This document shows positions 33,932 to 42,938 of a stretch of DNA of 64,000 nt, in pieces. The stretch comes from Nesterenkonia halophila (GTDB taxonomy: Bacteria; Actinomycetota; Actinomycetes; Actinomycetales; Micrococcaceae). Location of the stretch: the NCBI RefSeq assembly GCF_009467795.1, contig NZ_WIAX01000009.1, positions 111,762 through 175,761 of the forward strand. Reading direction: 5' to 3'. A model generated the notes under the pieces. The model searched no databases and was not told where the DNA came from. It was given only the letters and a program-made list of their open reading frames with translations. Made by a program: the position numbers and the translations under genes. Every line of letters starts with the position of its first letter. Position 1 is the first letter of the stretch.

Positions 33932-35308
33932 ATGACCCAGACCACCGGCCGACGCTCCGTCGAGGAGCATCAGGCCCTCATCGGCGAGGCGCTGCAGGCG
34001 GCGACGGCGACGCGGGCGGTGGAGTGCGTCGCCGTCGGCGAGGCCGAGGCGGTCGGCCGGGTGGTCGCCGCCGAGGTCACGGCCCCGGGGCCGCTGCCCC
34101 GCCACGACGATTCCCAGATGGACGGCTATGCCGTGCGCGCCGCGGATGTGGCCGCCGCCCGGGCCGAGGACGACGGCGACGGCGACGGCCTCGTCCGGCT
34201 GCCCTGCGACGGCGTGGTCCCGGCCGGCTCCTCTCCGGCGCCGCTGCCGCCGGGCACCTGCCGGGCGATCATGACCGGCGCCGTCGTCCCTGACGGCGCC
34301 GACCTCGTCCTGCCGGTGGAGAAGACCGTGGCCGGAGGCTTCGTCGGCGCCGCGCAGCTGCACGCCGCCGTGGGGCAGGACGTCATCTTCACCGGGCTGA
34401 CGCCGCAGGACGTCGCCGTCGGCCGTTTCATCCGGCGGGCCGGCGACGACGTCGCCGCCGGAGAGACGGTGCTGGCCGTCGGGCAGGTGCTCACTCCGGC
34501 GCGGCTGGGACTGGCCGCCGCCTGCGGCGCGCCGCAGGTGCAGGTCTTCGCCCGGCTGCGCGCGCTGGTGCTCACCGCCGGCGACGAGCTGCGCGCCCCC
34601 GGCGAGGAGCTCGCCCCCGGGCAGATCCACGACGCCAACGCTCCGCTGGCCGCGGCCTGGCTGCGCGAGGCCGGCTGCGCGGTGACGATCGCGGCGGCCT
34701 CGACCGACGACGTCGCGCGCTTCGCCGCGGCCCTGGACGCGAAGCTGGCCGCGACGGCCCCGCAGCTGGTGGTCACCTCCGGCGGGATCAGTGCCGGCGC
34801 CTTCGAAGTCGTCCGCGAGGTGCTCTCCGGTCGCGGCGTGCGCTTCGCTCCGGTGGCCCAGCAGCCCGGCGGCCCGCAGGGCGTGGGCATGCTCTCCGGC
34901 GGGCCCGGCCGGTCGGGCGTCGCCGTCGTCTGTCTGCCGGGCAACCCGGTGAGCACCGCAGTGAGCCTGGAGACCCTCCTCCGCGAGCCGCTGACCGCCG
35001 TCGACCCGGCCTGCCCGGCCCCGCGCCGGATCCGCGCCCGCCTGCGTCAGAGCTGCAGCTCGCCGTCGGGACTGCGTCAGCACCGTCGCGTGCGCCTGGC
35101 CGCGGCACCGGACGAGACCGGCGTCGTCGACGTCGAGCTGGTCGGCGGGCCGGGGTCGCATCTGCTCGGGCATCTGGCCCGCGCCGAGGCGCTGCTGCAG
35201 CTGACCGAGGACGACGTCGACGTCCCCGCCGGCGCCGTTCGCGAGGCGCTGCTGCTGCCCGGGACCGCCGCCCCTGATCCCCCTGCTGGAAGGACCGCCC
35301 CGCGATGA
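33932..35308 (+). CDS. moeA: Molybdopterin molybdenumtransferase MoeA
   Basis: 458 residues. Conserved MoeA segments: LPRHDDSQMDGYAVRAADV (about 50-70), TGAVVPDGADLVLPVEKT, the MogA-like domain with VVTSGGISAGAFEVVREVL and VVCLPGNPVSTAVSLETLL. It inserts molybdate into adenylated molybdopterin. It starts the rightward arm moeA-moaC-mogA-moaE and overlaps moaC by ATGA. A longer frame starting at 33728 would run through the moaA promoter and is not credible. Confidence 0.93.
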   Translation: MTQTTGRRSVEEHQALIGEALQAATATRAVECVAVGEAEAVGRVVAAEVTAPGPLPRHDDSQMDGYAVRAADVAAARAEDDGDGDGLVRLPCDGVVPAGSSPAPLPPGTCRAIMTGAVVPDGADLVLPVEKTVAGGFVGAAQLHAAVGQDVIFTGLTPQDVAVGRFIRRAGDDVAAGETVLAVGQVLTPARLGLAAACGAPQVQVFARLRALVLTAGDELRAPGEELAPGQIHDANAPLAAAWLREAGCAVTIAAASTDDVARFAAALDAKLAATAPQLVVTSGGISAGAFEVVREVLSGRGVRFAPVAQQPGGPQGVGMLSGGPGRSGVAVVCLPGNPVSTAVSLETLLREPLTAVDPACPAPRRIRARLRQSCSSPSGLRQHRRVRLAAAPDETGVVDVELVGGPGSHLLGHLARAEALLQLTEDDVDVPAGAVREALLLPGTAAPDPPAGRTAPR

Positions 35309-35847
35309 CCACGCCGAATCACGACCCGGAGCCCGAGGCCGGCGCCGCGCCGGCCCCCTCCGGCGACGCCGGGCTGACCCATGTCCGCGCCGACGGCAGC
35401 GCGCACATGGTCGACGTCTCGCAGAAAGATGTCACCTCGCGGCTCGCCGAGGCCGAGGCGGTGCTGCGCACCACTGCCGAGGTCACCGCGATGCTGACCG
35501 ACGATGCGCTGCCCAAGGGCGATGCGCTGGCCACCGCGCGGATCGCCGGGATCATGGGGGCCAAGCGCACCTCCGAGCTCGTGCCGCTGTGCCACCCGCT
35601 GGACATCAGCTCGGTGACCGTCGACCTCGCCGTCGACGATCCGCAGCCCGGCACGGTGCGGCTGACCGCCCGAGTGAAGACGACTTCGCGCACCGGCGTG
35701 GAGATGGAGGCGCTCACGGCGGTCTCCGTGGCCGCACTGACCCTCTACGACATGATCAAGGGCGTCGACCGGACCGCCGAGATCACCGACCAGCGGGTCG
35801 TTCACAAGAGCGGCGGCCGGAGCGGAGAATGGAGCAGACATGCCTGA
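35305..35847 (+). CDS. moaC: Cyclic pyranopterin monophosphate synthase MoaC
   Basis: 180 residues, slightly longer than usual through an acidic N-terminal lead. Core motifs are MVDVSQKDVTSR, KGDALATARIAGIMGAKRTSELVPLCHPL with the active-site Lys/His, and TGVEMEALTAVSVAALTLYDMIKG. It converts the MoaA product to cPMP, working as a hexamer. Four-base overlap with moeA and eight-base overlap with mogA indicate one transcript with coupled translation. Confidence 0.94.
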   Translation: MTTPNHDPEPEAGAAPAPSGDAGLTHVRADGSAHMVDVSQKDVTSRLAEAEAVLRTTAEVTAMLTDDALPKGDALATARIAGIMGAKRTSELVPLCHPLDISSVTVDLAVDDPQPGTVRLTARVKTTSRTGVEMEALTAVSVAALTLYDMIKGVDRTAEITDQRVVHKSGGRSGEWSRHA

Positions 35848-36412
35848 GACCCATGACCATGCCGAGCACGACCACGCCGAGCACGACGCCGACCACCCCT
35901 GGCGCGACCGGGTGATCGCTCCGGTGATCGTCTCCACGCGCGCGGCCCACGGCCAGCGCGCCGACCAGTCCGCGCCGGTGATCGCCGATGCGGCCGAGCG
36001 CATCGGCTTCGCCTGCCGCCCGCCGGTGATCATCCCCGACGGCGAAGGCGTGCTGGCCGCGCTCTCCGAACTGGTCGTCCAGATATCGCCGCATGTGATC
36101 ATCACCTCCGGCGGGACGGGGATGACGCCCGACGATCTCACGCCGGAGTACACGCTGCCGCTGCTGGACAAGGAGATCCCCGGCGTCATGGAGGCGCTGC
36201 GCGCCCACGGGCGTCAGCGCAGCCCGCTGGCGGTGCTGTCCCGCGGTGTGGCCGGCGTCGCCGAGGGCGGCACGGTGATCATCAACCTGCCCGGCTCGCC
36301 GAAGGCCGTCAGCGAGGGCTTGGAGGTGCTCGAGGAGATCCTGCCGCATCTCTGCGACCAGGTCGCCGATCTGCGGCCCTCGCACGAGTGGGGGAGCGTC
36401 GACGATGCCTGA
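35840..36412 (+). CDS. mogA: Molybdopterin adenylyltransferase, MogA/MoaB type
   Basis: 190 residues with the MoCF-biosynthesis fold: PVIVSTRAAHGQRADQSAPVI, IITSGGTGMTPDDLTPE (about 92-108) and INLPGSPKAVSEGLEVL. It adenylates molybdopterin before MoeA inserts Mo. The first 20 residues are His/Asp/Glu-rich (MPETHDHAEHDHAEHDADH), unusual for the family and possibly metal-binding. It overlaps moaC by 8 and moaE by 8 bases, and moaE also starts with MPETH, hinting at a small duplication. Confidence 0.9.
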   Translation: MPETHDHAEHDHAEHDADHPWRDRVIAPVIVSTRAAHGQRADQSAPVIADAAERIGFACRPPVIIPDGEGVLAALSELVVQISPHVIITSGGTGMTPDDLTPEYTLPLLDKEIPGVMEALRAHGRQRSPLAVLSRGVAGVAEGGTVIINLPGSPKAVSEGLEVLEEILPHLCDQVADLRPSHEWGSVDDA

Positions 36413-36923
36413 GACGCACGTCCACGATGCTCGCCGGACCGAGGAGCCGGCGCCGCTGACCCGCGACGGCCGGCCGCAGCACGCCGCCGACGCGCCCGCC
36501 GCCGCACGCGTCGTCCGGGCCCGGCTCTCCGCCGAGCCGCTGGATCCCGCCGCCGCCCACGCCGAGGTCTGGGCGAGCACCGCCGGGGCGGTGGTCGACT
36601 TCGCCGGGATCGTCCGCGACCACGACGGCGGCACCGCGGTGGAGCGACTGAGCTACACCGCCCACCCCGAGGCCGAGCGGATGCTGGCCGAGACGGCCCG
36701 CGCCGTGGCCGAGGAGCATCCGGGAGTGCGACTCTGGGCCGCCCACCGGACCGGGCCGCTGGTCATCGGCGACCACGCGCTGATCGCCGCCGCCGCGGCG
36801 GCACACCGGCAGGAGGCCTTCGCCGCCTGCGCCGCGCTCGTCGAACGCATCAAGGTCGAGGTGCCGATCTGGAAGGAGCAGTTCTTCGCCGACGGCACCC
36901 GCGAATGGGTCGGCATCGGCTGA
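36405..36923 (+). CDS. moaE: Molybdopterin synthase catalytic subunit MoaE
   Basis: 172 residues. The family core begins near residue 42: VVDFAGIVRDHDGGTAVERLSYTAHPEAERML, AHRTGPLVIGDHALIAAAAAAHRQEAFAAC and the catalytic Lys-containing IKVEVPIWKEQF. It transfers two sulfurs from MoaD to cPMP. A 30-residue N-terminal extension is atypical. Last moa gene of this arm; a gamma-glutamyltransferase-like gene follows after 31 bp. Confidence 0.92.
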   Translation: MPETHVHDARRTEEPAPLTRDGRPQHAADAPAAARVVRARLSAEPLDPAAAHAEVWASTAGAVVDFAGIVRDHDGGTAVERLSYTAHPEAERMLAETARAVAEEHPGVRLWAAHRTGPLVIGDHALIAAAAAAHRQEAFAACAALVERIKVEVPIWKEQFFADGTREWVGIG

Positions 36924-36954
36924 CTGCCGGCGGCCCCGAGGAGAGGAGCACCTG

Positions 36955-38769
36955 CTGAGCCCCGCGTTCACCCACTCCGAGGACGTCACCACCCGGCCGA
37001 CGCTCACCGGCGACGTCGGCATGAGCGCCTCGACCCACTGGCTGGCCACCGGCGCCGCCCAATCGGTGCTCGAGCGCGGCGGCAACGCCGTCGACGCCGC
37101 CGTCGCCGGGGCCTTCGTGCTGCACGTGGCCGAGCCGCACCTCAACGGCCCCGGCGGCGACATGACCGCGGTCTTCGTCACCGCGGACGCTCCAGGGGAT
37201 CCGCAGGTGCTCATGGGGCAGGGGGCGGCGCCGCAGGGCGCCTCAGTCGAGGCTTATCGTCGGAGAGGGCTGAGGCGCGTCCCCGGAGCCGGCGGACTCG
37301 CCGCCGCCGTGCCGACCGCCGTCGACGCCTGGTTGCTGCTGCTGGCCGAGCACGGCACCTGGCCGCTGGCCGACGTGCTGGACCCCGCGATCCACCACGC
37401 CGAGTCCGGGGTGCCGGTGCTGCCGTCGATCGAGGCGACCATCCGCGGCGTGGCTGAGCTCTTTAGCGAGCACTGGCCGAGCTCAGCGGCGAAGTGGATG
37501 CCCGACGGTCAGGTCCCGGAGGTCGGCTCGCTGATCACCAATCCGGACTACGCCGAGGTGCTGCGCTCGCTGATCGCCGCCGGCGAGGGGAGCGCGAACC
37601 GCGAGGACGCCCTCGCCGCCGCCCGGCGCGAATGGCGCACCGGCGACGTCGCGCGGCTGGCCTCTGCGTTCCTGGCCGAGCCGCACCGGCACTCCGACGG
37701 CGGCGACCATGCCGGAGTGATCACGACGGAGGATTTCGCCGCGTCCGCAGCCCGTCTCGAGGACCCGGTGACCATCACCTTCCGCGGGCACACCATCGCG
37801 AAGATCGGCCCCTGGGGGCAGGGGCCGGTGCTGCTGCAGGCCTTGATGATCCTCTCCGGCTTCGACGACGCCGAGCTGGATCCCGGCACCGAGCGCGGCG
37901 CGCATCTGATCCTGGAGGCGCTGAAGCTGGCGTTGGCCGACCGCGACGCCTACTACGGCGATCTGGAGCCGGCCGAAGCCGCCCGCCGGATGGAGGTGCT
38001 GCTCTCGGAGGAGTACGCCGCAGCCCGCCGCGCGCAGATCGCCGAGACCGCCTCGCACGCCTTCCGCCCCGGCGTCGTCGACGGCGTCGAGCCGGCGACG
38101 CCGCCGCTGGACGAGCCCGGTTCCGCCGGCGACGAGGCCGCGGGGACCGGCGAGCCGACGGTGCGCCGCGACGGCGAGAGCCGCGGGGACACCTGTCACC
38201 TCGACGTCGTCGACCGCTGGGGCACCATGATCTCCGCGACGCCCTCGGGCGGCTGGCTGCAGTCCTCGCCGACGATCCCGGGGCTGGGTTTCTGCCTGGG
38301 CACCCGGCTGCAGATGACCTGGCTGGACAAGGCCTCGCCGTCGGCGCTGCGCCCGGGGCGTCGGCCGCGGACCACGCTGACGCCGACGCTGGTGCTGCGC
38401 GACGGCGATCCGGTCATGGCCCTGGGCACTCCCGGAGGTGATCAGCAGGACCAGTGGCAGCTGCCGATGCTGCTGCGCGTGCTGATCGGCGGCCATACTC
38501 CGCAGCAGGCGATCGATGCGCCGACGCTGCACACCACCTCGATGCCCGGTTCGTTCTACCCGCGCACCTGGGAGCCCGGCGGGGCCGTGGTTGAGGACCG
38601 GCTCGGCGAGGAGGTCATCGCTTCGCTGACCGCTCGCGGGCACCGGATCACCCGGGCCGGTGACTGGGCGCTGGGCCGGCTGTCCTGCGTGACACGCGAC
38701 CCGGCGACCGGGCGGCTCGGCGCGGCGGCGAACCCGCGCGGCGCGCAGGGCTACGCCGCCGGACGCTGA
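36955..38769 (+). CDS. Gamma-glutamyltransferase-family (Ntn) protein, probable CTG start
   Basis: About 604 residues. Family motifs are GMSASTHWLATGAAQSVLERGGNAVDAAVAGAFVLHVAEPHLNGPGGD at the start, the self-cleavage site region GDTCHLDVVDRWG (Thr nucleophile) and TPTLVLRDGDPVMALGTPGGDQQDQW. The conserved RPTLTGDVG lies before the first ATG (37021); the only upstream start with a ribosome site (GAGGAGAGGAG) is CTG 36955. No signal peptide, so a cytoplasmic GGT-like acylase/hydrolase is likely. It could share the moa transcript. Confidence 0.8.
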   Translation: MSPAFTHSEDVTTRPTLTGDVGMSASTHWLATGAAQSVLERGGNAVDAAVAGAFVLHVAEPHLNGPGGDMTAVFVTADAPGDPQVLMGQGAAPQGASVEAYRRRGLRRVPGAGGLAAAVPTAVDAWLLLLAEHGTWPLADVLDPAIHHAESGVPVLPSIEATIRGVAELFSEHWPSSAAKWMPDGQVPEVGSLITNPDYAEVLRSLIAAGEGSANREDALAAARREWRTGDVARLASAFLAEPHRHSDGGDHAGVITTEDFAASAARLEDPVTITFRGHTIAKIGPWGQGPVLLQALMILSGFDDAELDPGTERGAHLILEALKLALADRDAYYGDLEPAEAARRMEVLLSEEYAAARRAQIAETASHAFRPGVVDGVEPATPPLDEPGSAGDEAAGTGEPTVRRDGESRGDTCHLDVVDRWGTMISATPSGGWLQSSPTIPGLGFCLGTRLQMTWLDKASPSALRPGRRPRTTLTPTLVLRDGDPVMALGTPGGDQQDQWQLPMLLRVLIGGHTPQQAIDAPTLHTTSMPGSFYPRTWEPGGAVVEDRLGEEVIASLTARGHRITRAGDWALGRLSCVTRDPATGRLGAAANPRGAQGYAAGR

Positions 38770-38808
38770 GCCGGTTGCCCGGCGGGGCGCCTCGGGAGTC
38801 GCCGTCTC

Positions 38809-39270
38809 TCAGCCGCGTCGCGCGGCGCGGCGCTGGGCGCTGTGCATCCGGATCGCCCGGTGCATCGTCTTCCGCGCCCGGCTGCGGTCGGAGGCGACGT
38901 CGTAGCCGATGGACAGCCGGAACCAGCTGCGCCAGTCGTCGGGGTTCTCCTCGGTCTCGGAGGCCAGCCGGGCGAACTGCGCATCGGCCTGCTCGCGGTC
39001 GGGCCGTCCCCCGGGGGAGCGGTCGACGGTGTCCTCGGGCAGTCCGCCCTCGGCGTCGAGCTCGCGGCCCAGCCGCTCCGAGCGGTACCCGAACCACAGC
39101 TCACGGGCCAGCACCCAGGCGCCGACGGCGACCAGCAGCAGCGTGCCGACGCCGATCAGCTGGGCGACGAGGTCGTCGACGGTGAGGAAGCGGATCCCGC
39201 TGACCGCCGCACCGGAGAGGAAGATCAGCAGCAGCGCGATGACGGCGCCGGCGAAGAGCTTGCCGCGCAC
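38809..39270 (-). CDS. Membrane protein with TPR-like tail next to dapB
   Basis: 153 residues: two membrane helices (KLFAGAVIALLLIFLSGAAVS; LIGVGTLLLVAVGAWVLAREL), an acidic linker, and a helical tail (DDWRSWFRLSIGYDVASDRSRARKTMHRAI) resembling one tetratricopeptide-like unit. The gene is separated from dapB by 4 bp on the same strand; similar small genes adjoin dapB in other Micrococcales. Function unknown. Confidence 0.68.
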   Translation of the reverse strand: MRGKLFAGAVIALLLIFLSGAAVSGIRFLTVDDLVAQLIGVGTLLLVAVGAWVLARELWFGYRSERLGRELDAEGGLPEDTVDRSPGGRPDREQADAQFARLASETEENPDDWRSWFRLSIGYDVASDRSRARKTMHRAIRMHSAQRRAARRG

Positions 39271-39274
39271 CGGC

Positions 39275-40036
39275 TCAGAGCCCCAGGTCCAGGTAGCCGT
39301 CCAGCCCGTGGGTCAGTCCCGGCCGGGAAGCGGCGGTGCGCAGGCCCAGCAGCACGCCGGGCATGAAGGAGGAGCGGTCGAAGGAGTCGTGGCGGATGGT
39401 CAGCTGCTCGCCGGGCGAGCCCAGCAGCACCTCCTGGTGGGCGACGAGACCGCGCAGCCGGACCGCGTGGACGTGGATGTCCTCGACCACTGCGCCGCGG
39501 GCGCCGTCGGGGTCCTTCTGGGTGGCGTCGGGGCTGGGGGCGACGCCGGCGTCGCGCCGGGCGCGGCCCATCAGCTGGGCGGTGCGCGCGGCGGTTCCGG
39601 AGGGGGCGTCGACCTTGTTCGGGTGGTGCAGCTCGACGACTTCGGCGGACTCGAAGTACTGGGCGGCCTTGGCGGCGAAGGCGGTGGCCAGCACCGAGCC
39701 CAGGGCGAAGTTCGGGGCGATGAGCACCCCGACGTCGGGGTGCTCGGACAGCAGGTCCTGCAGACGGCTCAGCTTCTCGTCGTCCCAGCCGGTGGCGCCG
39801 ACGACGGCGTGGATCCCGTGCTCGACGGCGAAGCGGACGTTGTCCTCGGTGGCGTCGGGGACGCTGAGGTCGACGATGTGGGTCGCGCCGGCCTCGACGA
39901 TGGTCTCCCGCGCATCGCCGCGGCCGAGCTCGGCCACCAGCTGAATGTCTTCGGCGTCGGTCACGGCCTGCACGGCCTCGGATCCCATGCGCCCGCGGGC
40001 GCCCAGCACGGCCACTCGAATCTCGGCATCACTCAT
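39275..40036 (-). CDS. dapB: 4-hydroxy-tetrahydrodipicolinate reductase
   Basis: 253 residues. Rossmann motif VAVLGARGRMGSEA (about 8-21), DLSVPDATEDNVRFAVEHG, IAPNFALGSVL and the catalytic ELHHPNKVDAPSGTA (about 132-146). It reduces the DapA product with NAD(P)H in the lysine/diaminopimelate pathway. dapA and dapF are also in the window. The gene is leftward, opposite to the M16 peptidase and dapA with which it is usually collinear. ATG lies 6 nt after TACTCT, so it is probably leaderless. Confidence 0.95.
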   Translation of the reverse strand: MSDAEIRVAVLGARGRMGSEAVQAVTDAEDIQLVAELGRGDARETIVEAGATHIVDLSVPDATEDNVRFAVEHGIHAVVGATGWDDEKLSRLQDLLSEHPDVGVLIAPNFALGSVLATAFAAKAAQYFESAEVVELHHPNKVDAPSGTAARTAQLMGRARRDAGVAPSPDATQKDPDGARGAVVEDIHVHAVRLRGLVAHQEVLLGSPGEQLTIRHDSFDRSSFMPGVLLGLRTAASRPGLTHGLDGYLDLGL

Positions 40037-40042
40037 GAATCC

Positions 40043-40048
40043 AGAGTA
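40043..40048 (-). promoter_or_regulatory. -10 box of leaderless dapB
   Basis: On the minus strand TACTCT is six bases before ATG 40036, the same spacing seen at moaA and the YhgE operon. Confidence 0.55.
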
Positions 40049-40161
40049 TCGGTCTCGGCGCCGGACGCGGTGCTTGTGGAGAACGCCTGCAGAGACCGGG
40101 CGGATCTGCGTAAGCTCCTGGCAGGAGATGCGGCGAGCGACGGTCGAGGAGGGCGGCGACC

Positions 40162-41544
40162 ATGCACCAGGCGAAGACCGGTGAGCTGTTCACCGTGGTG
40201 GACCTGGACGATCCCGACAACGTCGAGTCATCGGCGTCGGCGTTGAAGACTGCGACCGCCGACGTCGCGCGGACAGTGGGGGAGGCGGCCAGGACCTGGG
40301 GCGGGCTGGAGAGCTCGTACCGGGCGCCGGAGACCGGGGAGCTGCTGACAGCGCTGGATCCGGCCGCCGAGCAGGCGGGCGAGCTGGCCCGAGCCGGGAA
40401 TGAGGCGGACTCCGCCATTGGGGTCTATGCCGCCCAGCTGCGCGACCTGCACACGCGGCGGCGTGCACTGCTGGCCGACATCGAGGACTTCCGGACGATG
40501 GGTGCTGACGCCGCGGCCGTGGACGATGGGGAAGCTCACGACCTGCGGGTCACTGGACTGCAGCAGCGGTGCCGGGATCTGGCGGAGGAGAAGGACGCCG
40601 CGCAGAACCGATGCGCCGCGGCGCTGGGCGCGATCACGACCTCGGTCTCGACGGTTCGGGGGAGTCGGCACCAGGTGCCGCAGGCTGCCGAGGCCGACGA
40701 CGTCGCGACGTCGAAGTCGGCTCTGCAGGACCGGGTGGGCAATGTCGGGCAGACAGCGGCGACGACGACGGGGAGCGTCTTCGGCGCATCGGCGGCTGAT
40801 GCGGTGTCGTTCGGCCTGCAGAAGGGTGTCTCCGCCGTCGGGACGACGGCTGATGCGGTCGCGAAGAGCACTTCGACCATGAACCCGCGGCAGGCCTGGG
40901 CTCCCGCGAAGCTGCGTGACATGGCGGCGATGGGGGAGCGGAGCCGTCGGGCGGTGGCGGCGGTGACCGGGTGGGACGCCTCCTCGGTGACCGCTCCTGA
41001 TCGGCGTCTGGCCGCTGACGATGCTCGAAATCCGTTCCGAAGGCCTCATGGAGTCAAGGACGCGGCCTCGGCTCTGCGGGGGCGGTTCTTCGCGTCCCTG
41101 TCGGAGCAGAACCGTGTGGCGAAGCCGGGCATGTCCGGTCGATTCGACGTGGCGAGCAAGATGGCGAAGGGGGCCGCCGGTGCCGGCGGTGTGCTGACCT
41201 TCGCCACTGGGGCTGTGGGACAGTGGAATGAAGATTCCGCGGCGCATCCGGAGATGGAGTGGGAAGAGCAGAGTGCGCGGGCTGGGACTGTGGGGTTCTC
41301 CGCGATGGCCGGTGGTTGGGCCGGAGCGAAGGCCGGCGCCGCCGCAGGCGCGGCCATCGGGTCGTTCTTCCCTGGGCCTGGAACGGCGATCGGGGCCGTC
41401 GCCGGCGGCGTCATCGGAGGTATCGCGGGGAGCGCCGTCGGCAAGGAGCTCGGCGAGGGATTCAAAGACCTCGCCGGCGACACGGTGGATGCGGTGTCCG
41501 ATGGAGTGGAGAAGGCCTGGGACAGTGTCACGTCGCTGTTCTGA
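40162..41544 (+). CDS. Possible type VII-like secreted effector with glycine-zipper tail
   Basis: 460 residues, no signal peptide. The N-terminal 150 are helical and resemble LXG/WXG-like T7SS export domains: ARTWGGLESSYRAPETGELLTALDPAAEQAGELARAGNEADSAIGVYAAQL and a long coiled segment. The middle is Ala/Ser/Thr-rich. Residues about 378-433 form a glycine zipper (GAKAGAAAGAAIGSFFPGPGTAIGAVAGGVIGGIAGSAVG), typical of membrane-inserting peptides. A small membrane protein follows. Toxin activity and export are inference; no T7SS machinery is in the window. Confidence 0.5.
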   Translation: MHQAKTGELFTVVDLDDPDNVESSASALKTATADVARTVGEAARTWGGLESSYRAPETGELLTALDPAAEQAGELARAGNEADSAIGVYAAQLRDLHTRRRALLADIEDFRTMGADAAAVDDGEAHDLRVTGLQQRCRDLAEEKDAAQNRCAAALGAITTSVSTVRGSRHQVPQAAEADDVATSKSALQDRVGNVGQTAATTTGSVFGASAADAVSFGLQKGVSAVGTTADAVAKSTSTMNPRQAWAPAKLRDMAAMGERSRRAVAAVTGWDASSVTAPDRRLAADDARNPFRRPHGVKDAASALRGRFFASLSEQNRVAKPGMSGRFDVASKMAKGAAGAGGVLTFATGAVGQWNEDSAAHPEMEWEEQSARAGTVGFSAMAGGWAGAKAGAAAGAAIGSFFPGPGTAIGAVAGGVIGGIAGSAVGKELGEGFKDLAGDTVDAVSDGVEKAWDSVTSLF

Positions 41545-41592
41545 GGGTCACAGGAACCCCGGCAGGGGGGACGAGCTGATGCAGGAGAAGGT

Positions 41593-42036
41593 GTGCTGGA
41601 GATAATCCTCAAGCTGATCGGCATGGTCGTGTTCTTCCCGTTGTCCGCATGGTTCGTGATCTATCCACGGATCATCGACGATGCGCGGTGGTACGGGTCG
41701 TTCAGCGAGTACTTGTACCTGTACAGCTTCCCGACGTTCTTCTTCTTCGCCGGAGTCTCCTGCGGCGTCACCTCCTTCGAAGCGATGGGTATGCCCTGGC
41801 CGGACTGGCTCGCATATGGATTGGCCGTGCCTGCGACGCTGCTGCTGTTCGTCGGAGGTGTCGCGACTCTGGGCGTTCCGATGCCGCCGTTTATGACGCC
41901 GAAGTGGGTGCGGGAACGGCGTAAGGCGGATCGTAACTACAAGCGGCAGGTGAAGGCGGAACGGCAAGCAGAGCGGCGTCGTCGACGGGCGGCGAAGCGC
42001 GCCGGTCGGCAAGTTGAGTCCGTCGAGAGCCCGTGA
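41593..42036 (+). CDS. Small membrane protein, candidate partner of the effector-like protein
   Basis: 147 residues from GTG 41593 after AGGAGAAG. Three hydrophobic segments (IILKLIGMVVFFPLSAWFVI; YLYSFPTFFFFAGVSCGV; LAYGLAVPATLLLFVGGV), then a strongly basic cytoplasmic tail (KWVRERRKADRNYKRQVKAERQ...). It lies 48 bp after the glycine-zipper protein on the same strand, the position of an immunity protein in toxin cassettes. That role is only inferred. Base use is less GC-rich than the core genes. Confidence 0.5.
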   Translation: MLEIILKLIGMVVFFPLSAWFVIYPRIIDDARWYGSFSEYLYLYSFPTFFFFAGVSCGVTSFEAMGMPWPDWLAYGLAVPATLLLFVGGVATLGVPMPPFMTPKWVRERRKADRNYKRQVKAERQAERRRRRAAKRAGRQVESVESP

Positions 42037-42141
42037 CGCAAAGCCTCACGGCTCGAGCTGGGGAGCACCTCGGGTACAGGGTGCCCCGCAACGTGCGCTC
42101 CGTCCAGGTTTCTTTGAGCTCGTGAGACGAGACTGCCGGGG

Positions 42142-42903
42142 ATGAATGAGGACCCGCAGATGGTCTCCGTGCTCGGAGACTCGCACTCCACACTGTTCTT
42201 CCCGACCCATTTCTACGCGGGACGACTGGGTTATCGTGACTCGTTGCCGGTGCGGGTGACGGGACGTTCGATTCGCGCCGCGTCGCTGGCTGGATTCCGC
42301 CCCGGGAGCTCGAAGCTGAACGTCAAGGAAGAGATCTCCGCGGCGCTGGCTGAAGCGCAGAAGTTGGTTCTGGCCTTCGGGCAGGTCGACCTGGAGCTCG
42401 GCTACTACTACCGCCTCGCGATCAAACAGGAGGAGATCGAGCCGACGCGCTATGTCGAGTGGCTCCTCGCGATCTACCGAGATTTCCTGAACGGTCTGGA
42501 GCTTGCGCCGTGCGACGTGGCGCTGAAAGGAGTGAACCTCACTGCCCTGTCGCCTCGCGGCTTCGCCACCCGGTACGTGTCGCGGATCGTGACTGAAGGC
42601 AAGGACATGACATGGAAGGAAGCCGTCCCCGTGGTGCGACCCCACGTGCTGTCCGAGGGTGAGCAGAATGCGATGCATCTGGCATTCAACGCAGGACTCG
42701 CGCAGCTGACCGAGGAGCTCGGCCTACGATACTTCGATCTCAACGAGGAGCTGGCGACGTCGCCCCATCCCGCGCTTGCTGCAGGGCCGATCACGTTGGC
42801 TGATCAGTTCAAGACTGGTGCCTTCGACCACCATGTGGCGGACACCGTCGTCGCCCGTCGCGTCCACTACGAGGGGCTGCTCAAGGCATTCGACCTGCTC
42901 TGA
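42142..42903 (+). CDS. SGNH-like hydrolase
   Basis: 253 residues without signal peptide. VSVLGDSHSTLFFPTHF puts a GDSHS nucleophile block at about residue 10, LAFGQVDLELGYYYRL is the usual second block (a G-x-x-D variant of FGEIDCR), and a DxxH-type pair appears near the end (FDHHVADTVV). Relatives occur in polysaccharide and surface loci. The catalytic set looks complete but is unproven. It lies between the effector-like cassette and the convergent PKD-like copy B. Confidence 0.62.
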   Translation: MNEDPQMVSVLGDSHSTLFFPTHFYAGRLGYRDSLPVRVTGRSIRAASLAGFRPGSSKLNVKEEISAALAEAQKLVLAFGQVDLELGYYYRLAIKQEEIEPTRYVEWLLAIYRDFLNGLELAPCDVALKGVNLTALSPRGFATRYVSRIVTEGKDMTWKEAVPVVRPHVLSEGEQNAMHLAFNAGLAQLTEELGLRYFDLNEELATSPHPALAAGPITLADQFKTGAFDHHVADTVVARRVHYEGLLKAFDLL

Positions 42904-42938
42904 GGGCAACCAGCACAGAGCACACGTGCGGTTCCTGG

